In this document: positions 1 to 9,764 of the stretch, one piece after another
How positions within the stretch are numbered: the first letter of the stretch is position 1
How the letters are laid out: each line of letters opens with the position of its first letter
Source of the DNA: Planctomycetaceae bacterium
GTDB lineage: Bacteria > Planctomycetota > Planctomycetia > Planctomycetales > Planctomycetaceae
NCBI GenBank assembly: GCA_020850695.1
Contig: JADZEF010000234.1
Location: 1 to 51,206 of the forward strand
Direction of reading: 5' to 3'
Length of the DNA stretch: 51,206 nt
The notes under the pieces: model-generated
Databases searched by the model: none
What the model was told of the DNA's origin: nothing
The model's input: the letters and a program-made list of their open reading frames with translations, nothing else
Made by a program: the position numbers and the translations under genes

Positions 1-173
1 CGCCGCCCCATCGCCATCGCCGCGCTCCCGGACACTTCGACTCGCCCCGGCCGCCCTTCACGCCGACGCAGACGATAACACACCCGCTTCCGCGGGAGGA
101 GCGATCGGGCGCTTTTTCAACGGGCTGTTAGCGTATGAGCTGGCTTCGATCCGCTCCGCACATGCGGGGTCCA
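1..173. other. Window edge, no gene recognised
   Basis: This stretch lies downstream of the sialidase-like gene. I see no supported coding region, RNA gene or terminator in it. A gene running off the left edge cannot be excluded. Confidence 0.4.
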
Positions 174-1235
174 TCACTTCCAATCGACGCGCAGCTTCGT
201 CCAGCGGATCCCGCACACGTTCTGCTCGACGCACCAGTGCGTCGCCAGGATCGTCCCGTCCTTCAGCGCAATCGCCGTCGGAAAGCCGAACTGGAAACTC
301 GCGAACTCGTCGACCCCGGTCGTTCCCTTCGGTCCGTCCCGCAGCGCACGGGCATCGTACAGCAGCCCTTCGTGGTGGACGGTCCACTCGGTGTCGGTGA
401 ACGTCACGAGAGCCATTACGACTCCCTGCTGGCCATAGCGGCGGTTATAGAGGACGAGCAGTCGGTCGCCGCCGAGCGGCAGGACCGACATCGTCTGCCC
501 CTTCAGTCCCGTTGAGCGGTGCGGGCCCCACGTCCAGCCGTTGTCGTTGGAAAGGCAGAACGAATCGCACTGGTCGCGGTAGTCGCCCAGAGTGATCGTC
601 CAGGCGACCGCCATGAGCTTTCCAGGCGACAGTTCGGCGAACTTCTGCTCCCAGAAGCCGAGTTTCCCTTCGGGATCGCGGAAGACGGTGCGATGGTGGG
701 GCCAGGTCGCGCCGCCATCGTCGGAGACTTTGACGAAGACCTCTTCGCCGAGGCGGTCCTTCTTTTCGAGCAGGGCCGCGGGGGCGAGCAGGCGACCCGA
801 GGCCAGCGGACGAATCGAGTGGGAGACTTCGAGCGGGCACTCGGGCATCGGCACGGTGCGGGGGGCCGACCAGGTATGGCCGCCGTCGGTTGACGTGCAG
901 AAGATCGTCTCGCCGCGGCGCTCGCCGAACTTTTCGTCGGGGCTGCCGTGGTAGCGGGTGCCGTACGCATAGATCGTCTTCCCGTCGGCCGAAAGGCTCA
1001 ACTTCAGGAAGTTGGCAGTCGGCGGCTCGGTGGTGGCGGGGAGAAGCTGCCCTTCGAGTTTCCAGGTGAGGCCGCCGTCGGTCGAGCGGACCCAGTCGGT
1101 TCCCCCATGGACGTACTGCCCGCCGCCGACGCTGAACGAACAGAGAATGTCGCCATTCGGCAGTTCGATGGCTTCGGGGAAAGCCGATTCGCGTTCGTCG
1201 AGACGGCCGGTGGCGAGGACTTCGAGGCTGGGCAT
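174..1235 (-). CDS. Sialidase-like (BNR/Asp-box) beta-propeller protein
   Basis: The 353-residue protein carries four Asp-box motifs (S-x-D-x-G-x-T-W type: STDGGLTW, STDGGHTW, SDDGGATW, SNDNGWTW), spaced as in six-bladed sialidase propellers. Such proteins are classed as exo-alpha-sialidase-like glycoside hydrolases; planctomycetes carry many, and most have unproven substrates. No signal peptide is visible from the ATG at 1235, so it may be cytoplasmic or the true start may differ. There is no good ribosome binding site. An alternative is a non-catalytic carbohydrate-binding propeller; the catalytic Arg triad and Tyr were not assigned. The fold is secure, the activity is inference. Confidence 0.85.
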   Translation of the reverse strand: MPSLEVLATGRLDERESAFPEAIELPNGDILCSFSVGGGQYVHGGTDWVRSTDGGLTWKLEGQLLPATTEPPTANFLKLSLSADGKTIYAYGTRYHGSPDEKFGERRGETIFCTSTDGGHTWSAPRTVPMPECPLEVSHSIRPLASGRLLAPAALLEKKDRLGEEVFVKVSDDGGATWPHHRTVFRDPEGKLGFWEQKFAELSPGKLMAVAWTITLGDYRDQCDSFCLSNDNGWTWGPHRSTGLKGQTMSVLPLGGDRLLVLYNRRYGQQGVVMALVTFTDTEWTVHHEGLLYDARALRDGPKGTTGVDEFASFQFGFPTAIALKDGTILATHWCVEQNVCGIRWTKLRVDWK

Positions 1236-1318
1236 GAGGAGAGATCGCTGATGCTTGAGAGTTACGAGTGAGATGAGCTGTGAAGGATGCTCGATCGGCT
1301 GTGTGGAGGCAAGGCTAT

Positions 1319-1493
1319 AGTAGCCCTCATGCTCCGCATGAGGTTAAGCCGTCAGAGAGAAGACGTCCGAAGGTCGAATCGACTAGGGCATTTGGCTTTC
1401 CGGCCGAGCACACGTGGATGACGACGTTGCCGCGAGATTCGTGCGGATCCCTTGCCGCGAAGGCCTAAACTCATGCGGAGCACGAGGGCTACT
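1319..1493. repeat. Inverted-repeat element, about 175 bp (MITE-like)
   Basis: The ends 1319-1342 and 1470-1493 are inverted copies matching at 23 of 24 positions (core AGTAGCCCTC, then TGCTCCGCATGAG). Weaker complementarity continues inward. The interior has no convincing gene. The right end supplies bases of the stop codon (1493-1495) of the chorismate-lyase-like gene. No clear target-site duplication is visible. It may be a non-autonomous mobile element or a bidirectional terminator-like repeat. Confidence 0.7.
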
Positions 1494-2026
1494 TAGAGCG
1501 GGGCCGAGATCTCGAGGAGGTCCACCGCCGGCTGCTGGTTGCAGAAGATCGTCGCCAGCCGGCCGTAGGTGACTTCCCCTTCCTTCATCGCCAGCAGCGG
1601 GGCGAGGGCCGGGCCGGCGGTGATCCGCAGGATAGCCCCAAGGTCGATGTGCCGCAGCACGTTGTGATTGATGAGCACCCGCCCGAGCGGCGTCTGCTCA
1701 GCCATGATCTCCCGCCGCACCGCCGCCGTCACGTACTCAAAGTGGAACCGCACAATCCCGAACTGCACCGGAATGTCGGTCCCCGATTTCAGCAGCACGA
1801 TCTTGCGAGAGTAGACATCCCCTTCCAAGTTTCGGTCCAGTACGCGGACGTCGACCGGCGTCCCGTGGAACTGCTCCATTGTCACGGTCATGTGGTGCTC
1901 GTGGACGAGCAGGCTCTTATAGGGCTCGGGCGTCAGGGCCGACGGGATGTGCTCAGCCAGCGCGATCAGCGGCGGATCGTCGGGGAACTGCGCCGTCAGC
2001 GATTGAAGTTCGATGAGTGCGTTCAC
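1493..2026 (-). CDS. Chorismate pyruvate-lyase-like protein
   Basis: The 177-residue protein, read from a GTG at 2026, aligns by eye with UbiC. YSRKIVLL matches the segment holding UbiC Arg76, the TPLGR motif matches that holding Leu114, and the final VDLLEI matches the LTELF segment holding Glu155. UbiC removes pyruvate from chorismate to give 4-hydroxybenzoate. The three ligand-contacting positions appear to be kept, so catalysis is plausible. An upstream extension to 2107 is Pro/Arg rich and looks non-coding. The gene lies about 96 bases downstream of a HemN-like gene on the same strand, which suggests a shared pathway. The use of the product (quinone, polyene head group or other) is unknown. 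Confidence 0.68.
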   Translation of the reverse strand: MNALIELQSLTAQFPDDPPLIALAEHIPSALTPEPYKSLLVHEHHMTVTMEQFHGTPVDVRVLDRNLEGDVYSRKIVLLKSGTDIPVQFGIVRFHFEYVTAAVRREIMAEQTPLGRVLINHNVLRHIDLGAILRITAGPALAPLLAMKEGEVTYGRLATIFCNQQPAVDLLEISAPL

Positions 2027-2122
2027 GGCCGGGCGGGATGGAGGGCGGGGGGGCGAGCGTTGGACTGGCGAGGCAAGGCGTGGGGAGAAAGCCCCGCTAC
2101 GCCGCAAGCGGCAAAGCCAGCG

Positions 2123-3433
<1,311 letters not shown>

Positions 3434-3576
3434 GCAGAGTCCTCGTGAGGGCGGCCCGCATCGACCACGCCTCTCATTCGGTTCTACCTGACCCTCCGGC
3501 CGCATGCCACCCCACCGCTTTGTGGTCAGATCGCGAAGCGGCGAAGATTGATAATCCGATCAGTGGATTGTTTCTT

Positions 3577-3634
3577 CGGGCTGAAGGCCCGGAACTCATG
3601 AGCCTGGGGCAAGCGAAGCGCCGGCCCAGGTTCT
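3577..3634. terminator. Two hairpins after the membrane-protein gene
   Basis: Hairpin A pairs CGGGC (3577-3581) with GCCCG (3587-3591). Hairpin B pairs CCTGGG (3603-3608) with CCCAGG (3625-3630), with flanking GAG/CTC bases that could extend it. They lie just past the minus-strand stop codon at 3641 and may end transcription or stabilise the 3' end. There is no U-run. Confidence 0.35.
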
Positions 3635-3640
3635 CAAGAA

Positions 3641-4987
3641 TCATTCCGCGGGGTTGGTTCCGTCGGTCGCGGGGGCGGCAGTCGGTGCAGGTCCCGCCGC
3701 GGGTTCGGCCGCGGGAGGGCGGACCGGCCGCTCGATCACTGGCCGCTGCTCGGACGCAGCGACGCCGGCCAGCGGCAACAGATCGTCGACCTCCTCCACT
3801 TCGGGCAGCCACACTTCTTCGAGGTGGGTGGCGTCGTCCGACTTCCGCAGGAGGAAGTAGATGATGGTCGAGGCGGTCCAGAAATAACTGACCACGTAAC
3901 CGGCAAGCAGCGTGCTGAGGACGAACAGCCAGCCGCCGACGATGTGCGATGCGGTCGTCGGAGTGAGGCTGGTGGCGGTGGCCATCGCTTCGCCGACGGC
4001 GGCCGGGGCCGTCACGTGCAGCTGCCGCACCCCTTCGCCCCCCATACCGAGGCCGACTCCCCAGGCGGCCAGGTGGACGATCAGGCTGCCGACGATCGAC
4101 AGGACCACCAACCCGAGTGACCCGTAGACCAAGGCGAACAGGACGTAACCGGCGTACTGCCAGGGACGGCTGAAGAGGAAGCTGTACGACCGGCTGAATC
4201 CGTCGAAGGCATCGCTCCCCTCGGTGCAGATCGCGGCCATCATGAGAGGCCAGCCCGCCGCGGTGGCCAGCAGCATCAGCGTCATCAGGAAGGCGAGGAC
4301 GAGAGCGATTCCCCACGCGCAGGCCACGATGATCGGGCCCGCACCGGCAATGCGGCCCAGAGTCCCTCCCAGAGCACAAATCGCAGCCAGCAGCCCGATC
4401 CCGGTCAGCGGCAGGAGTGGAGAACAGATCAATGAGAGGAACTTGACCGCTGAAAACTTGAGGGCCGCCCAGGCCCTGAGGCTTCCGTTCGTCGCAAATT
4501 GAACCGCCGCCATGCGGGCGAGAGCGCCGCCGAACAGCGCCCAGACGGAGAGGGACCAGAGGAGCCGAGTCACGCCCCAGGCCGCCTGTGACCAGGTGAG
4601 CCCCGGCTGCACCAGGAGGGCGGCCGGTTCAATCACGCTTCGCAGCGGAAGCAACAGGACGCTCCAGTGCGTGCCGAGCTGCCAGAGCCGTTGTGGAGTC
4701 GGCTCGACCAGTTGTCCGAGAATCGTCCGTGGTGAAGCGGCCCGTCCGAGCCACCCTTCGAGGACATGGTCCACCAGCGGGGTCTCGGGGTTCTTGAGGG
4801 CCGTCGGTTCCGGGGCGAACGGAAGCCAGGCGGACGCCATCTGCCCCGCCGCCAGCAGGAGCAGGGCCAATCCACCGAGGAAGAGTTTCCGGATGTCGGT
4901 CGCAATGCGGAAGCCGCGCGTCAGCTGCAGCAGCAGTCCGGCGTTGCGGTCGACGGTCGGAATGGCGGGCAGAACCTGGTCAGCCAT
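3641..4987 (-). CDS. Polytopic membrane protein of unknown function
   Basis: The 448-residue protein has about seven hydrophobic segments: one near residues 35-55, several in the middle, and one near 350-380. A soluble acidic C-terminus follows, ending in a Pro/Ala-rich tail. The short cytoplasmic-looking N-terminus contains no signal peptide. I do not recognise the family. Long central helices separated by a loop with a conserved-looking SYSFLFSRPW resemble generic planctomycete inner-membrane proteins. The neighbours (a HemN-like gene downstream and a divergent pyrophosphatase gene upstream) give no clear functional clue. Confidence 0.7.
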   Translation of the reverse strand: MADQVLPAIPTVDRNAGLLLQLTRGFRIATDIRKLFLGGLALLLLAAGQMASAWLPFAPEPTALKNPETPLVDHVLEGWLGRAASPRTILGQLVEPTPQRLWQLGTHWSVLLLPLRSVIEPAALLVQPGLTWSQAAWGVTRLLWSLSVWALFGGALARMAAVQFATNGSLRAWAALKFSAVKFLSLICSPLLPLTGIGLLAAICALGGTLGRIAGAGPIIVACAWGIALVLAFLMTLMLLATAAGWPLMMAAICTEGSDAFDGFSRSYSFLFSRPWQYAGYVLFALVYGSLGLVVLSIVGSLIVHLAAWGVGLGMGGEGVRQLHVTAPAAVGEAMATATSLTPTTASHIVGGWLFVLSTLLAGYVVSYFWTASTIIYFLLRKSDDATHLEEVWLPEVEEVDDLLPLAGVAASEQRPVIERPVRPPAAEPAAGPAPTAAPATDGTNPAE

Positions 4988-5326
4988 GAGCGAAGTAAGG
5001 CGTGCCGGCGGGACGGGACGAGTCGGGCCGGATTATAGCCGTCCGCGTGCGCGGCACGCCATTCTCCCCGCCGGGGGGCGACCCGACGCCCGCCGATTCC
5101 AGTCCCCTTTTCCCCACGATTTCCCCGCAGTCGCTTCCCATTTCGACGAAGTCCCATCAAGATTTCGGCTCTCGAATCAAAAGTGATCGAGGAAGGGGAG
5201 TCCCCGCATCAGAGGAACCGAATGAAAGCGCTTGTGTCCGTGTCTGAGCCTGCAGAGACAGGCTGTCGGGAAGTATCTACTGTCCTTCAGGAACCAGGGA
5301 AGTTGAGTCAACGATTCTGGCCGTCG

Positions 5327-7879
5327 ATGCAGCGATTGAGGCCGCTGGGGCTGGCCCTGGGCCTGGTGCTGCTGTGGGGCGGCGCCGCCCGTGCGGGCGA
5401 AGCGGATCTCGCGATCCCCGACCTGCACGAAGGAAAGTTCACGATTGCCGGGACCGAGATCTCGGCCTTCAACCTGCTGCTCTACGGGGCGCTGGTCATC
5501 ACCGGAACGCTCGGTATCAGTCTCTTCCTGCGGTCCCAGATCAAGGCCCTGCCCTGCCACAAGTCGATGCTCGACGTGGCCGAAATCATCTTCCAGACCT
5601 GCAAGACCTATCTCATCCAGCAGGGAAAGTTCCTGCTGATGCTGTTCGTTCTCATCAGCATCGCGATTTCTTACTACCTGTTGGGGGCCAGCCACGAGTC
5701 CGGACCGACCGAAGCGGCCGCCCCGGTGGCCGCCGCGAATGCGGCCGCTGACGCCACCACTCCCGCCAAGACGGCCGAGGCCGCCCACGAGATCAGCCCC
5801 ATCATGACGGTGGTGCTCGTCCTCATCTTCGCCATCGTCGGCATGGGGGGCTCGTACTGGGTGGCCTACTACGGCATCCGGGTCAACACCTACGCAAACT
5901 GCCGCACCGCGTTCGCGTCGCTTCGCGGCGAGCCGTGGGACGTCGTCAACATCCCGCTGCGGGCGGGCATGTCGATCGGCCTGTTCCTCATTTCGCTCGA
6001 ACTCGTGATGATGGTCATCATCCTGCTGTTCGTGCCGCGTCAGATCGTCGGCTATTGCTTCCTCGGGTTCGCCATCGGCGAATCGCTGGGTGCATCGGCC
6101 CTGCGTATCGCGGGGGGTATCTTCACCAAGATCGCCGACATCGGTTCGGACCTGATGAAGATCGTGTTCAACGTGAAGGAAGACGATCCGCGGAATCCGG
6201 GCGTGATCGCGGACTGCACCGGCGACAACGCCGGCGACTCGGTCGGCCCGACGGCCGACGGCTTCGAGACTTACGGCGTGACGGGCGTGGCCCTCATTTC
6301 GTTCATCACGCTGGCGGTGACCAACCTGAATGCCGGACCCAGCTATCTCGAACTCCAGGCCAAGCTCATCGTCTGGATCTTCGCGATGCGGTTCCTGATG
6401 GACTTCATGTCGGGTCTGTCGTACTTCATCAACCAGGGCATCTCCGAAGCGAAGTACAAGGGTCTGAAAGAATTCGATTTCGAACAGCCCCTGACGCGTC
6501 TGATCTGGATCGCATCGATTCTGTGCATCGCGACCAGCTTCGGCATGAGCTGGCTGCTCATCGGCGACATCACCGTGCGGGACGTTGTCCAGCCGCAACT
6601 CTGGTGGCAGCTCGCGGCCATCATCAGCTGCGGGACACTGGCGGCCGTGCTGATTCCCGAGTTCACCAAGGTCTTTACGAGCTCGCACTCGAAGCACGTG
6701 CACGAAATCGTGACCGCTTCCCGCGAAGGCGGGGCCTCGCTGACGATTCTTTCGGGGCTGGTCGCCGGCAACTTCAGCGCCTTCTGGAAGGGCATGCTGA
6801 TCGCCGGGCTGATGGCGGTCGCCTACTTCATCGGCCAGGACAGCCTGCGGCCCATCATGGGCGAGTATGGTTCGGTGTTCGCGTTCGGCCTCGTGGCATT
6901 CGGGTTCCTGTGCATGGGCCCGGTCAACATCGCCGTCGACAGCTACGGTCCGGTGACGGACAACGCCCAGTCGGTGTTCGAACTGGCCCAGACGGAAAGC
7001 ATTCCGGGCATCAAGGACGAGATCAAGCGCGACTTCGGCTTCACCCCGGACTTCGAACGCGGCAAGCACTACCTCGAAGCGAACGACTCGGCCGGCAACA
7101 CGTTCAAGGCGACGGCCAAGCCGGTGCTCATCGGCACGGCGGTCGTCGGCGCCACGACGATGATCTTCTCGATCATCCTGCTCCTGAAGGCGAAGGGCCT
7201 GCTGCACCTCAGCCTGACGGACGCTCCCGTGCTTCTCGGGTTCATCTGCGGCGGTTCAGTGATCTTCTGGTTCTCGGGCGCTTCGATGCAGGCGGTCGTG
7301 ACCGGGGCGTATCGCGCCGTGGAATACATCAAGAAGAACATGGACCTGACGAAGAAAGAGGCCGACATCGAAGACTCGAAGACGGTCGTCCGGATCTGCA
7401 CCGAGTACGCCCAGAGCGGGATGTGGAACATCTTCATCGCCCTGATGACGATCACGCTCGCGTTCGCGTTCTTCGATCCGAACTTCTTCGTCGCCTACCT
7501 CGTTTCGATCGCCGTGTTCGGCCTGTTCCAGGCCATCTACATGGCGAACGCGGGCGGGTCGTGGGACAACGCCAAGAAGCTGGTCGAAGTCGACCTGCGG
7601 GAGAAGGGGACCGACCTGCACGCCGCGACGGTCGTGGGCGACACGGTCGGCGATCCGTTCAAGGACACGACGAGCGTGGCCCTCAACCCGATCATCAAGT
7701 TCTCGACGCTGTTCGGACTCTTGGCGGTCGAAATCGCCGTTGGCATGCGTCAGGCGGCGCTCGCCAACAAGACGACCGACTACACCGTGGCCATCGGCGT
7801 GGTGATGCTGGCGATTGCCCTGGTCTTCGTGTGGCGTTCGTTCTACGCGATGCGGATTCCGGAGAAGACGAAGGCGTGA
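5327..7879 (+). CDS. hppA: Membrane-bound ion-translocating pyrophosphatase
   Basis: The 850-residue protein belongs to the membrane pyrophosphatases, which couple PPi hydrolysis to H+ or Na+ pumping. The signature region around residues 285-310 reads EDDPRNPGVIAD then GDNAGDSVGPTADGFETYG, close to the family consensus but with changes (the usual DVGADLVGKVE appears as DIGSDLMKIVF). Around residue 590 GNTFKA carries Lys at the position that separates K+-independent (Lys) from K+-dependent (Ala) enzymes. The start at 5327 was chosen because a signal-like hydrophobic N-terminus begins there. The in-frame ATG at 5222 has a good AGAGGA site, but the codons between have only about half G/C at third positions. 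An Ala-rich loop follows the second helix. Monocistronic. Confidence 0.93.
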   Translation: MQRLRPLGLALGLVLLWGGAARAGEADLAIPDLHEGKFTIAGTEISAFNLLLYGALVITGTLGISLFLRSQIKALPCHKSMLDVAEIIFQTCKTYLIQQGKFLLMLFVLISIAISYYLLGASHESGPTEAAAPVAAANAAADATTPAKTAEAAHEISPIMTVVLVLIFAIVGMGGSYWVAYYGIRVNTYANCRTAFASLRGEPWDVVNIPLRAGMSIGLFLISLELVMMVIILLFVPRQIVGYCFLGFAIGESLGASALRIAGGIFTKIADIGSDLMKIVFNVKEDDPRNPGVIADCTGDNAGDSVGPTADGFETYGVTGVALISFITLAVTNLNAGPSYLELQAKLIVWIFAMRFLMDFMSGLSYFINQGISEAKYKGLKEFDFEQPLTRLIWIASILCIATSFGMSWLLIGDITVRDVVQPQLWWQLAAIISCGTLAAVLIPEFTKVFTSSHSKHVHEIVTASREGGASLTILSGLVAGNFSAFWKGMLIAGLMAVAYFIGQDSLRPIMGEYGSVFAFGLVAFGFLCMGPVNIAVDSYGPVTDNAQSVFELAQTESIPGIKDEIKRDFGFTPDFERGKHYLEANDSAGNTFKATAKPVLIGTAVVGATTMIFSIILLLKAKGLLHLSLTDAPVLLGFICGGSVIFWFSGASMQAVVTGAYRAVEYIKKNMDLTKKEADIEDSKTVVRICTEYAQSGMWNIFIALMTITLAFAFFDPNFFVAYLVSIAVFGLFQAIYMANAGGSWDNAKKLVEVDLREKGTDLHAATVVGDTVGDPFKDTTSVALNPIIKFSTLFGLLAVEIAVGMRQAALANKTTDYTVAIGVVMLAIALVFVWRSFYAMRIPEKTKA

Positions 7880-7920
7880 TCGTCGATTGGCACGCTGACC
7901 GTTGACAATGTAACGACGAA

Positions 7921-7952
7921 GGCCGCCGGTGAACCCGGCGGCCTTTTGTTTT
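7921..7952 (+). terminator. Rho-independent terminator after the pyrophosphatase gene
   Basis: A perfect 9-bp stem, GGCCGCCGG (7921-7929) with CCGGCGGCC (7935-7943), has a 5-base loop and is followed by TTTTGTTTT. It lies 41 bases after the stop codon. Confidence 0.9.
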
Positions 7953-8034
7953 CCATGCACAAGCCGGACGCACATCGTGTAAACTCAAGAGGTGGACTCC
8001 GAAAGACTCAACCGTTCGTCGGAGCGGCGATCTC

Positions 8035-8331
8035 TTGGCGTATCGCGTCGAATACACTCATGCCGCCAGAGACCATCTGAAGGGACTGTCGTCTACACAG
8101 CGGCGGACAGTGCTGGACGCGGTCGATGAGCAGCTTGTTGACCAGCCCGACGTCGAGACGCGACACCGGAAGCCGCTTCGACCAAACCCTGTCGCTCCGT
8201 GGGAACTTCGCGTTGGCGACCTGCGGGTCTTTTACGACTACGACGAACCGAATGCTGTCGTCACGATCCTGGCTGTCGGCGTCAAACGCCACAACGTCCT
8301 GTTCATCGGCGACGAAGAGGTGACACTGTGA
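8035..8331 (+). CDS. RelE/ParE-family toxin
   Basis: The 98-residue basic protein has the RelE/ParE pattern. The N-terminus reads YRVEYTHAARDHLKGL, then a helix, then PNPVAPWELRVGDLRVFYDYD, then a VVTILAVGVKRH strand. RelE-type toxins cut mRNA on the ribosome; ParE-type toxins target gyrase. The sequence does not settle which applies. The start is a TTG at 8035; an ATG at 8059 is possible but would remove the first strand. The stop codon overlaps the start of the antitoxin gene by 4 bases. The toxin comes first, the reverse of the usual order. Confidence 0.82.
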   Translation: MAYRVEYTHAARDHLKGLSSTQRRTVLDAVDEQLVDQPDVETRHRKPLRPNPVAPWELRVGDLRVFYDYDEPNAVVTILAVGVKRHNVLFIGDEEVTL

Positions 8332-8612
8332 AAACGATCGAAGTCGAAACGTCCACCGGCACGCTGGCCGACTATGTCGAGAGCGCCGCTTCCGATACCG
8401 TCATCCTGACGCGGGGCGGAAAGCCAGTCGCTGCAATCGTGCCTCTTGAGAACGCGGACACAGAGTCCGTGTCCCTCTCAACCAATCCGAAGTTTCTTGC
8501 GATCATCGAACGATCACGAACGTCGGCGCAAGCGAAGGGGACAATCTCCGCAGAGGATATTCGGAAGGAATTCGCCTGCGATAACGACGGACCTGTTTCA
8601 CCCGGGTCCTGA
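8328..8612 (+). CDS. Phd/YefM-type antitoxin
   Basis: The 94-residue protein starts at a GTG that overlaps the toxin stop (GTGA at 8328-8331). The N-terminal half has the Phd/YefM pattern: a beta strand, a helix TLADYVESAA, then VILTRGGKPVAAIVPLE. This half would bind DNA as a dimer and repress the operon. The C-terminal half (residues about 50-94, containing FLAIIERSRTSAQAKG and SAEDIRKEF) would bind and neutralise the toxin. Translational coupling through the overlap is likely. Confidence 0.82.
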   Translation: MKTIEVETSTGTLADYVESAASDTVILTRGGKPVAAIVPLENADTESVSLSTNPKFLAIIERSRTSAQAKGTISAEDIRKEFACDNDGPVSPGS

Positions 8613-8682
8613 CCAACGGGATGTGACGACCTGAGCGTGACTGGTGGCTGAAGGGCTCGCTCAACCGCGATTCACCATCACT

Positions 8683-9729
8683 TCATGAACCCTGTTCGAC
8701 CCGCTGCGAACGCCCGGTCTCGGCCGCCTTGTAGAACGCGAACACCGTCTTCAGCGTCCGCAGACTGTCCTCCGAGTTGATCGGCGGTTCCTGCAGCCCC
8801 GCACACCCGCGGACAGCGGCCTGCACGAACGGCGTGTAGCCGCTCGGCTCGAACGGTCCGTCGTAATGGACGACCTTCGCCTCGCCCTCGGTTTTCGTGC
8901 TGTAGTAGAGAAAATCCTTCTCGCCGTGGGCCGAGAGCTTCAACCAGCCGTGCGAGCCCCAGATGTGGATCACGGCCTGGTAGCCCTTGTCGAGATAAAA
9001 GCCGGATGTGTAAGTGCCGAACGTTCCGTTGTCGAACTTCATGGCGACGGCGGATGAGTCTTCGACATCGATCGGCTGCTTGCCGACGTTCCCCGCAAAG
9101 CCCGCCACCTCGACGATGCGGCTGCCGGTGAGGTACATCGCCAGGTCGACGTAGTGGATGCCCAGCCAGATGAGGTTGCCGCCGCCGGCGCGGGCCTTGC
9201 TGGCGAACCAACCCTTGTGATACGCGGGGTTCTTCAGCCGCGTCTGATCGGCCACGAGGTGCATCTCGAGGCTGTAGATCGACCCCAGCTTGCCCGTCTT
9301 GATCAGCCGCTGCGCCTCGAGGATCGGCGGGTTGAGCCGGTTGGCGAAGGCCAGCATCAGTTGCAGGTGCTTTGCGTCGGCCTTCTTCTTGAGCGCCGCG
9401 AAATCCTCCGCCCGCACGCAGGCCGGTTTCTCGGCGAAGACGTGCACCCCCGCATCGAGGCACTGCTCGATGACCGGCGGAGCCAGCGCCGCCTCGTACG
9501 TCACCAGCGCCATTCCGGGCTTGTGCTTCGCGAAGACCTCCGCCGGCGTCTTGACCACGTCGACCAGCTTGTCCTTGAGCATCGTGCGGGCCATCTCGAC
9601 GTACTTGCCGTCGGGATCGCACAGCACGACGTCCTTCGTCTCGGCCGACCTGGCCAGGGCTTCGTAATAGGCGCTGACGTGCGCGCCCCCCGCGTGAGTC
9701 AGAACGGCGACGGTGATCTTGTCGGGCAT
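8683..9729 (-). CDS. Gfo/Idh/MocA-family oxidoreductase
   Basis: The 348-residue protein has an N-terminal Rossmann domain and the family's catalytic-site EKP motif (FAEKPACV, near residue 100), followed by the C-terminal domain with GGGNLIWLGIHYVD. The family oxidises or epimerises sugars and cyclitols with NAD(P). The first glycine-rich strand is atypical (VAVLTHAGGAHVSAYYEAL). There is no signal peptide, so it should be cytoplasmic. GGAGAG precedes the ATG at 9729. It lies 35 bases downstream of the Trx/PDZ gene on the same strand and may be co-transcribed. The substrate is unknown. Confidence 0.9.
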   Translation of the reverse strand: MPDKITVAVLTHAGGAHVSAYYEALARSAETKDVVLCDPDGKYVEMARTMLKDKLVDVVKTPAEVFAKHKPGMALVTYEAALAPPVIEQCLDAGVHVFAEKPACVRAEDFAALKKKADAKHLQLMLAFANRLNPPILEAQRLIKTGKLGSIYSLEMHLVADQTRLKNPAYHKGWFASKARAGGGNLIWLGIHYVDLAMYLTGSRIVEVAGFAGNVGKQPIDVEDSSAVAMKFDNGTFGTYTSGFYLDKGYQAVIHIWGSHGWLKLSAHGEKDFLYYSTKTEGEAKVVHYDGPFEPSGYTPFVQAAVRGCAGLQEPPINSEDSLRTLKTVFAFYKAAETGRSQRVEQGS

Positions 9730-9764
9730 CGGTCTCTCCGGTGTCTGGTCACAAGCGATCGCAG

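Noticed and set aside
5177-7207. Long minus-strand reading frame (676 codons) opposite the pyrophosphatase
   Set aside because: It is antisense to a recognisable enzyme and its protein is a low-complexity run of charged residues, as expected from GC-rich third positions.
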